The notes beneath the pieces are model-generated. The model was not told where the DNA came from. It did no database searches and saw only the letters and a list, made by a program, of their open reading frames with translations. A stretch of DNA of 22,175 nucleotides, taken from positions 1 to 22,175 of the forward strand of contig JAGLUC010000076.1 of assembly GCA_023134955.1 (NCBI GenBank), written 5' to 3'. The position numbers were made by a program, and so were the translations under genes. Of the stretch, positions 16,739 through 22,175 are shown piece by piece (positions within the stretch are counted from its first letter, which is position 1; each line of letters starts with the position of its first letter). The stretch is from Methylococcales bacterium. Its GTDB lineage: Bacteria > Pseudomonadota > Gammaproteobacteria > Methylococcales > Methylomonadaceae.

Positions 16739-17419
16739 ATGAGTGCTGTTTTAAATAGTGAAACAAAAAAAGTACTGACGGATCCCCTAGTCAGTAATAA
16801 CCCGATTACCTTGCAGGTTCTGGGTATCTGCTCAGCGTTGGCTGTGACATCACAAATGTCTACTTCGTTGATTATGGCAATTGCTTTAACATCGGTTACA
16901 GCATGTTCTAGTGCTGCGATCAGTTCGATCAGAAATCACATACCAGGAAGTATTCGTATCATTGTACAGATGACGATTATTGCTTCTTTGGTTATTGTGG
17001 TCGATCAAATTTTAAAAGCATTTGCTTATGAAATCAGTAAACAATTGTCGGTATTTGTTGGTTTGATCATTACCAACTGTATTGTGATGGGACGTGCTGA
17101 AGCCTATGCAATGAAAAACCCGCCAATGGCAAGTTTTATTGATGGTATCGGTAATGGCTTAGGTTACAGTCTGATTTTAATTATCATTGCTTTTTTCAGA
17201 GAATTATTAGGGTCTGGTAAATTGCTAGGAATTGAAATTTTTCCATTAGTCAAAGATGGCGGTTGGTATGAGCCTAACGGTATGATGCTGTTACCACCCA
17301 GTGCTTTCTTTTTAATTGCGTTTATTATCTGGGTGTTTCGTCAATGGAAACCTGAACAAAATGAGCCAGCAGATTTTAAGATTATGGATATTTCTCATGG
17401 TGAAGGAGGGCATCACTAA
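16739..17419 (+). CDS. nqrD: Na+-translocating NADH:quinone reductase subunit D
   Basis: NqrD is a six-helix membrane subunit that with NqrE holds an iron or [2Fe-2S] centre in the middle of the membrane. The ligand cysteines are C31 (LGICSAL) and C114 (ITNCIVMGRAEAYA). The 226-aa length and N-terminus (VLTDPLVSNNPITLQVLG) are standard. A strong AGGAGA lies before the ATG. Its last base overlaps the nqrE start. Confidence 0.97.
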   Translation: MSAVLNSETKKVLTDPLVSNNPITLQVLGICSALAVTSQMSTSLIMAIALTSVTACSSAAISSIRNHIPGSIRIIVQMTIIASLVIVVDQILKAFAYEISKQLSVFVGLIITNCIVMGRAEAYAMKNPPMASFIDGIGNGLGYSLILIIIAFFRELLGSGKLLGIEIFPLVKDGGWYEPNGMMLLPPSAFFLIAFIIWVFRQWKPEQNEPADFKIMDISHGEGGHH

Positions 17420-18027
17420 TGAATGAGTATTTAAGTTTATTTATTAAAGCAGTTTTTGTCGAAAACTTAGCTTTAGCTTTCTTCTTGGGGATGTGTACAT
17501 TCCTCGCGGTTTCTAAAAAAATCTCTACAGCGATTGGTTTAGGGATTGCAGTGATGGTGGTTCAAGTGATTACCGTACCAGTCAATAACCTGGTTTATCA
17601 CACCCTGTTAAAAGAAGATGCTTTGTCATGGATGGGTATTACAGGGGTTGATTTAAGCTTTTTAGTGTTACTAAGTTGTATCGGTATGATCGCTGCTTTA
17701 GTACAGATTCTGGAAATGGTTTTAGATAAATTCTTTCCTGCACTGTTCCATGCCTTAGGTGTTTTCTTACCATTAATTACAGTAAACTGCGCCATTTTGG
17801 GTGGTAGTTTGTTCATGATTGAACGTGATTATGACTTTACTCAAAGTGTAGTTTACGGTGTAGGTAGTGGTTTTGGTTGGGCATTAGCTATTACTGTGAT
17901 GGCTGGGGTTCGTGAAAAACTAAAATACAGCGATATTCCTAAAGGTCTTGAAGGTCTTGGAATTACATTTATTAGTGCAGGTCTGATGTCTCTTGGCTTC
18001 ATGGCTTTTTCTGGAATCCAACTTTAG
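17419..18027 (+). CDS. nqrE: Na+-translocating NADH:quinone reductase subunit E
   Basis: NqrE is the inverted-topology partner of NqrD. The paired cysteines are C26 (LGMCTFLAVS) and C124 (TVNCAILGG). The 202-aa length, the N-terminus YLSLFIKAVFVENLALAFFLG and the ending PKGLEGLGITFISAGLMSLGF are all family typical. A near-perfect AAGGAGG precedes the ATG, inside the nqrD coding end. Confidence 0.97.
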   Translation: MNEYLSLFIKAVFVENLALAFFLGMCTFLAVSKKISTAIGLGIAVMVVQVITVPVNNLVYHTLLKEDALSWMGITGVDLSFLVLLSCIGMIAALVQILEMVLDKFFPALFHALGVFLPLITVNCAILGGSLFMIERDYDFTQSVVYGVGSGFGWALAITVMAGVREKLKYSDIPKGLEGLGITFISAGLMSLGFMAFSGIQL

Positions 18028-18039
18028 GAAGGATGAGTA

Positions 18040-19260
18040 ATGCTTGAAATTATATTAGGCGTAATATTTTTCACAATTATCGTGATTGCGCTGGTATTTA
18101 TTATTATTGGCGCAAAGAGTAAGCTGGTTGCTTCTGGAGACATCGAAATTGTTGTCAATGATGAGAAGACCATTCATGTGCCCGCTGGTTCTAAATTATT
18201 AACAGCATTAGCTGATAATGATTTATTTATCCCCTCTGCCTGTGGCGGTGGTGGTACTTGTGGTCAATGTACTGTAAAAGTATTTTCAGGCGGTGGTGAA
18301 ATTCTACCGACTGAGTTGTCTCATATCACTAAACGTGAAGCGGCTGAAGGTGAGCGTCTTTCATGTCAGGTTGCTGTTAAGCATGATATGAAAATTGAAG
18401 TAGAAGACAGTGTATTCGGTGTTAAGAAATGGGAATGTACTGTTAAGTCAAATAACAACGTAGCAACCTTTATTAAAGAATTGGTATTGGAACTGCCAGC
18501 AGGTGAAGAAATCAATTACCAGGCGGGTGGTTATATTCAAATTGAATGTCCAGCACATGTTTCTAAGTATGCTGAAATGGATATTGAACAAGAATATCGT
18601 GAAGATTGGGATAAATTCAATCTTTGGCGTTATGTTTCTAATGTAAAAGAGCCTACATTACGTGCATATTCGATGGCTTCTTATCCAGAAGAAAAAGAGA
18701 TTATGCTAAATGTACGTATTGCCACACCACCACCTGGTGCGCCTGATAGTGTACCTCCTGGTATTATGTCATCGTACATTTTTAATTTAAAACCAGGTGA
18801 TAAAACGATCATATCGGGGCCATATGGTGAGTTTTTTGCTAGAGATACTGATGCAGAAATGATCTTTGTCGGTGGGGGTGCAGGTATGGCTCCTATGCGT
18901 TCTCACATCTTTGATCAATTAAGAAGATTGAAATCAACCCGTAAAATGTCATTCTGGTACGGCGCACGTAGTAAACGTGAAATGTTTTACGTTGAAGATT
19001 TTGACATGCTGGCTAAAGAAAATGAGAATTTTGAATGGCATACAGCATTATCTGATGCATTAGCAGAAGATAACTGGGAAGGGTATACAGGGTTTATCCA
19101 TAATGTATTGTTTGAAGAGTACATTAAAAACCATCCAGCACCCGAAGATTGTGAGTATTACTTATGTGGACCTCCAATTATGAACTCATCAGTGATTAAC
19201 ATGTTGATTGAAAACGGCGTAGAGCCTGAAAACATCATGTTAGATGATTTTGGTGGTTAA
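18040..19260 (+). CDS. nqrF: Na+-translocating NADH:quinone reductase subunit F
   Basis: NqrF is the NADH dehydrogenase entry subunit. The 406-aa protein has an N-terminal membrane anchor (residues 3-24) and a ferredoxin-type [2Fe-2S] domain with C68, C74, C77 and C109 (ACGGGGTCGQC). A ferredoxin-reductase module follows, with an FAD motif RAYSMAS (208-214), an NADH motif FVGGGAGMAPMRSH and YLCGPPIMNSSV. The C-terminal MLDDFGG is conserved. The 12-bp gap from nqrE contains AAGGATG. It is the last structural gene of the complex; a palindrome follows. Confidence 0.98.
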   Translation: MLEIILGVIFFTIIVIALVFIIIGAKSKLVASGDIEIVVNDEKTIHVPAGSKLLTALADNDLFIPSACGGGGTCGQCTVKVFSGGGEILPTELSHITKREAAEGERLSCQVAVKHDMKIEVEDSVFGVKKWECTVKSNNNVATFIKELVLELPAGEEINYQAGGYIQIECPAHVSKYAEMDIEQEYREDWDKFNLWRYVSNVKEPTLRAYSMASYPEEKEIMLNVRIATPPPGAPDSVPPGIMSSYIFNLKPGDKTIISGPYGEFFARDTDAEMIFVGGGAGMAPMRSHIFDQLRRLKSTRKMSFWYGARSKREMFYVEDFDMLAKENENFEWHTALSDALAEDNWEGYTGFIHNVLFEEYIKNHPAPEDCEYYLCGPPIMNSSVINMLIENGVEPENIMLDDFGG

Positions 19261-19334
19261 ATAGAATTGAAGCCATATTTGCCTTTGGTGAGTGTGGTTT
19301 TTTTTATTCATTTGATTTATGGATTCTGGTTGCT

Positions 19335-19387
19335 GGAAGTGAGGCTTTAACCTCGCACGAATCAGGCGAGGCTAAAGCCTCACTTCC
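19335..19387. repeat. 22-bp palindromic hairpin between nqrF and apbE
   Basis: Arms 19335-19356 (starting GGAAGTGAGGCTT) and 19366-19387 (ending AAGCCTCACTTCC) pair at 21 of 22 bases with a 9-base loop. No T-run follows directly, so it is more likely a dispersed palindrome or an mRNA-stabilising structure than a terminator. It separates the high-output nqrA-F block from apbE-nqrM. Confidence 0.8.
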
Positions 19388-19442
19388 TAGACAAAACATA
19401 CCGCTTTGTTAAGTCCATAAATTGATAACAGATAAGTTAATT

Positions 19443-20477
19443 ATGGATCTAAAAAACCTAAAACGAGGATCAGTCATACTGCTCCTCGTTTTTTTATTGT
19501 CTGCTTGTCAGCAACAACTGGCAAAGTCTCAATATCCTTTGCATTATTCTGGTGCAATTATGGGGACTACCTTTACAATTAAAGTCTCTTCTTTAACTGA
19601 TTCATTGACTAGTGATGCGCTGAAAACTCAAATTAAAGCTCTGCTTGATCAGTTAAATGGACAAATGTCTACTTATCAGCAAGATTCGGAACTCTCTAAA
19701 ATCAATCAGAATCATTCATCAGAATGGATAACTGTTTCAGAATCACTGTATATAGTATTAAAACAAGCAAATGTTATTTCAAAACTATCAAATGGTGCAT
19801 TTGATATAACAGTAGGGCCATTAGTCAACTTATGGGGTTTTGGTCCAAATGACATGTCGTTTGCTGCACCGACAGATGAAAAGATAGCGCAACAATTATC
19901 AAATGTAGGGTTTAAATATCTATTGTTTAATGATGATAAGCATCAGATCAAAAAACAAAACCCCATGTTATATCTGGATTTATCCGCTATCGCAAAAGGT
20001 TATGCAGTTGACCAGGTGGGACTACTATTAGAAAAAAATGGCATGTCCAATTATATGGTTGAAATTGGTGGAGAATTAAGACTAAAAGGTCATAATTTAC
20101 AAAACAAACTCTGGCGTATTGCAGTTGAAAAACCTGCAGCCAATCAACGAATGATTCAAAAAGTATTGCCAATAAGCAATGTCTCTTTGGCAACTTCTGG
20201 TGATTATAGAAATTTTTTTGAACTTGATGGTGTAAGGTTTTCGCATACTATTGACCCACGTTCAGGTAAACCAATAACACATAAATTGGCATCTATTACC
20301 ATATTGAGCGATACTACAATGAAAGCTGATGCATTAGCGACAGCCTTAATGGTATTAGGGGTGGATCAGGGCTATCAATTAGCCGAAAAAGAAGACATAG
20401 CGGCTTTATTTATTATAAAAACAAAAGATGGCTTTATTGAGAAAGCATCTACATCTTTTGTAGCAAGGTTAAGGTAA
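19443..20477 (+). CDS. apbE: FAD:protein FMN transferase (ApbE), lipoprotein
   Basis: ApbE attaches FMN to threonines of NqrB and NqrC. The protein begins with a lipoprotein signal ending LLSAC (lipid-modified C22 when starting at 19443). Family motifs are GAIMGTTFTIKV, LSAIAKGYAVDQV, VEIGGELRLKGHN, SHTIDPRSGKPI and ADALATALMVLG. A longer frame begins with TTG at 19422, adding seven residues; the ATG at 19443 is preferred because it gives a compact signal peptide. It lies in the usual position after nqrF. Confidence 0.95.
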   Translation: MDLKNLKRGSVILLLVFLLSACQQQLAKSQYPLHYSGAIMGTTFTIKVSSLTDSLTSDALKTQIKALLDQLNGQMSTYQQDSELSKINQNHSSEWITVSESLYIVLKQANVISKLSNGAFDITVGPLVNLWGFGPNDMSFAAPTDEKIAQQLSNVGFKYLLFNDDKHQIKKQNPMLYLDLSAIAKGYAVDQVGLLLEKNGMSNYMVEIGGELRLKGHNLQNKLWRIAVEKPAANQRMIQKVLPISNVSLATSGDYRNFFELDGVRFSHTIDPRSGKPITHKLASITILSDTTMKADALATALMVLGVDQGYQLAEKEDIAALFIIKTKDGFIEKASTSFVARLR

Positions 20478-20481
20478 CAGA

Positions 20482-20703
20482 ATGATGTATTTTTTAGCAA
20501 CATTTGGCTTCATGTTAATTGTTGTTGTGATCATGGCGATTGGCGTTATATTCGGCAGACGCGCAATTAAAGGATCATGTGGTGGTACAGGTGACTGCGC
20601 TTGTGAGGAAAAATGTGATAAAAGAAAGAAGCGTGATGCAGAAGCCGCAGGAACACATAAAGTCGAATTTAATCCGGATATTTTGAAGAAATCAGTTGAT
20701 TAG
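20482..20703 (+). CDS. nqrM: Na+-NQR maturation protein NqrM (DUF539)
   Basis: NqrM is required for assembly of the iron centre between NqrD and NqrE. The 73-aa protein has one N-terminal membrane helix (about 5-24) followed by a cysteine cluster C33, C39, C41, C45 (GSCGGTGDCACEEKC). All are typical of the family. It begins 4 bp after apbE and is surely cotranscribed with it. An alternative ATG is the very next codon. Confidence 0.94.
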   Translation: MMYFLATFGFMLIVVVIMAIGVIFGRRAIKGSCGGTGDCACEEKCDKRKKRDAEAAGTHKVEFNPDILKKSVD

Positions 20704-20735
20704 AAAACTCTATAATTATTAATGAGGATATATTT

Positions 20736-21131
20736 ATGTTAGCAAAAATCACAATTGCAGATTATATGACCAAAAATATAATGACTGTAAAACAAAATAC
20801 AGATGCTTTATCAGCAATCAAACAATTGCTATCTCATAAAATTACCTGTGCGCCTGTGTTAGATTCAAAAGGTACATTGGTAGGAATGTTTTCAGAAAGA
20901 GATTGTATGAAAGTCGTGCTTGATTCTACCTATAATCAAGGGATGAGCGGTAAAGTTGAAGACTTTATGAGTAAACAGATATTATCAGTTGATGCGGAAT
21001 CAAGTATTGTTGATCTTGCAGAAAAATTTCAAGATACCTCATTAAGAAGCTACCCTGTTTTTGAAGACAAAAAATTAGTGGGTATTGTCAGTCGAACAGA
21101 TGTTTTAAAGGCTTTAGTTTCGATTAAATAA
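20736..21131 (+). CDS. stand-alone two-CBS-domain protein
   Basis: The 131-aa soluble protein is made only of two CBS modules (about 7-60 and 72-131): ADYMTKNIMTVKQNTDALSA ... VGMFSERDC and VEDFMSKQILSVD ... LVGIVSRTDVLKAL. Such proteins sense adenine nucleotides and may control a partner. It follows nqrM by 32 bp in the same orientation, with a GAGG ribosome site. A TATAAT at 20711-20716 could be a -10 box of its own, though no good -35 is seen. A link to NQR control is inference. Confidence 0.88.
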   Translation: MLAKITIADYMTKNIMTVKQNTDALSAIKQLLSHKITCAPVLDSKGTLVGMFSERDCMKVVLDSTYNQGMSGKVEDFMSKQILSVDAESSIVDLAEKFQDTSLRSYPVFEDKKLVGIVSRTDVLKALVSIK

Positions 21132-21178
21132 GTTGGTTTATTTGTAGGGCGGATGCTCCCACCAAGGTTTATATAGAA

Positions 21179-22175
21179 ATGAAACCACAATCTCCCACTT
21201 TTTACTGGCACGATTATGAAACATGGGGACTAAGTCCTTCCCTTGATAGACCCTCACAATTTGCAGGGATTCGCACTGACATGGATTTTAATGTCATAGA
21301 CGAACCTGATATGTTTTATTGTCGCTTAAGTGACGATTATTTACCCAATGCAATACCCGCTATTATCACGGGCATTGTTCCTGAAATCACACAATCGGAA
21401 GGTATTTCAGAAGCTGAATTTGCCCGGAGAATTAACCAGCAATTTACTCAAACGAATACCTGTGTTGTCGGCTATAACACCATTCGTTTTGATGAAGAGT
21501 TTTCCAGAAATATATTTTACCGAAACTTTTATGATCCCTACGAATATGCCTGGAAAAACAGCAACTCTCGCTGGGATATTATAGATTTAGTCCGTGCAAC
21601 TTATGCCTTACGTCCAGACGGTATCATATGGCCTAAAAATGAACAGGGCTTGCCTACTTTTCGATTAGAATTATTAACCGAAGCCAATGGCATCAGTCAT
21701 GAGCAGGCTCATGATGCGACCTCTGATGTTTATGCCACTATCGCCATGGCAAAATTAATCAAGCAAAAAACCCCCAAGCTGTTTAATTATTACTTTGATT
21801 TACGCAATAAAAACAAAGTTAAAGCACTGATTAATACCGAGCAAATGACTCCAATCGTTCATGTCTCAGGTATGTTTGGTGCAGTAAGAGGCAATACTGG
21901 ACTGGTTGCACCCATAGTCTGGCATCCAACTAATACCAACGCCGTAGTGGTGGTAGATTTAACTCAGGATATTTCGCCCTTATTGGAATTATCTGCAAAT
22001 GAGATAAGAGAGCGTCTTTATACAAAACGTGATGATTTGGGTGATAAAGCCTATATCCCGTTAAAATTGATTCATATCAACAAATGCCCTTTTATAGCCA
22101 TTGAAAAAACCCTATTACCTGAGAATGCACAACGATTAGGAATAGATCGCCAAGCCTGTTTAGCTAATTTAGAGG
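21179..22175 (+). CDS. sbcB: exonuclease I (5' part, runs off the window)
   Basis: ExoI degrades single-stranded DNA 3'-5' in recombination and mismatch repair. The open frame from ATG 21179 runs 332 codons to the window end without a stop. It has the DEDDh catalytic residues: D12 and E14 (FYWHDYETWG), D105 (GYNTIRFDEEF), H178 and D183 (HDATSDVYA). These are offset by three from E. coli D15/E17/D108/H181/D186. The segment LDRPSQFAGIRTD and the later CPFIAIEKTL match the family. The C-terminal third is outside the window. AAGG lies about 12 bp upstream of the ATG. Confidence 0.96.
   Translation, partial: MKPQSPTFYWHDYETWGLSPSLDRPSQFAGIRTDMDFNVIDEPDMFYCRLSDDYLPNAIPAIITGIVPEITQSEGISEAEFARRINQQFTQTNTCVVGYNTIRFDEEFSRNIFYRNFYDPYEYAWKNSNSRWDIIDLVRATYALRPDGIIWPKNEQGLPTFRLELLTEANGISHEQAHDATSDVYATIAMAKLIKQKTPKLFNYYFDLRNKNKVKALINTEQMTPIVHVSGMFGAVRGNTGLVAPIVWHPTNTNAVVVVDLTQDISPLLELSANEIRERLYTKRDDLGDKAYIPLKLIHINKCPFIAIEKTLLPENAQRLGIDRQACLANLE

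Noticed and set aside
21141..21165. TGTAGGGCGGATGCTCCCACC before sbcB, resembling half of a dispersed repeat
   Set aside because: There is no complementary arm, so it cannot be called a repeat from this window alone.
1..22175. CRISPR array, prophage, toxin-antitoxin or defence island
   Set aside because: No regularly spaced repeats, integrase, transposase or toxin-like genes are seen; the window is respiratory and housekeeping in content.

Overview
The window reads as a piece of an AT-rich gammaproteobacterial chromosome, most likely a facultatively nitrate-respiring member of the Methylococcales or a close relative. That placement is an inference. It rests on the E. coli-like NarGHJI, a six-subunit Na+-NQR with ApbE and NqrM, exonuclease I, low-GC codon use, and short dispersed palindromes (TTGGGTTA and GATGGGCA types) of the kind common in methanotrophs and Thiotrichales. 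No 16S rRNA gene or methane oxidation gene is present to settle it.

Positions 1-9016 (minus strand) hold a dissimilatory nitrate reduction operon read right to left: narK (nitrate/nitrite MFS carrier), narG (molybdenum catalytic subunit), narH (Fe-S subunit), narJ (chaperone), narI (diheme cytochrome b) and, last, a hemerythrin HHE protein. Two large palindromic repeats sit inside it, between narK and narG and between narI and the hemerythrin gene.

Positions 9232-12008 (plus strand) hold an accessory redox/nitrogen-oxide group: a 55-aa rubredoxin, an HPP-family membrane protein fused to two CBS domains, a bacteriohemerythrin 3 bp after it, and a DUF1097 membrane protein. A strong bulged hairpin lies between the rubredoxin and HPP genes.

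Positions 12009-13294 hold no intact gene. Reading both strands shows several inverted-repeat structures and, on the minus strand at 12760-13005, a remnant of pyruvate phosphate dikinase. Its N-terminal ATP-grasp motif (LLGGKG-NL) is joined directly to the C-terminal PEP-domain motif (GICGE-GG ... YVSCS ... PIARLA), so nearly the whole gene between them is deleted.

Positions 13295-20703 (plus strand) hold nqrABCDEF, apbE and nqrM: the Na+-pumping NADH:quinone oxidoreductase and the two maturation factors it needs (covalent flavinylation and Fe-S assembly). NqrC has an unusual N-terminal extension containing a 13-residue tandem repeat. A small two-CBS protein follows (20736-21131), then the 5' 997 bases of sbcB (exonuclease I), which runs off the window.

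Together the Nqr complex can supply quinol from NADH and the Nar complex can oxidise quinol with nitrate. The HPP protein, rubredoxin and two hemerythrins plausibly deal with nitrite, O2 or NO around that chain.
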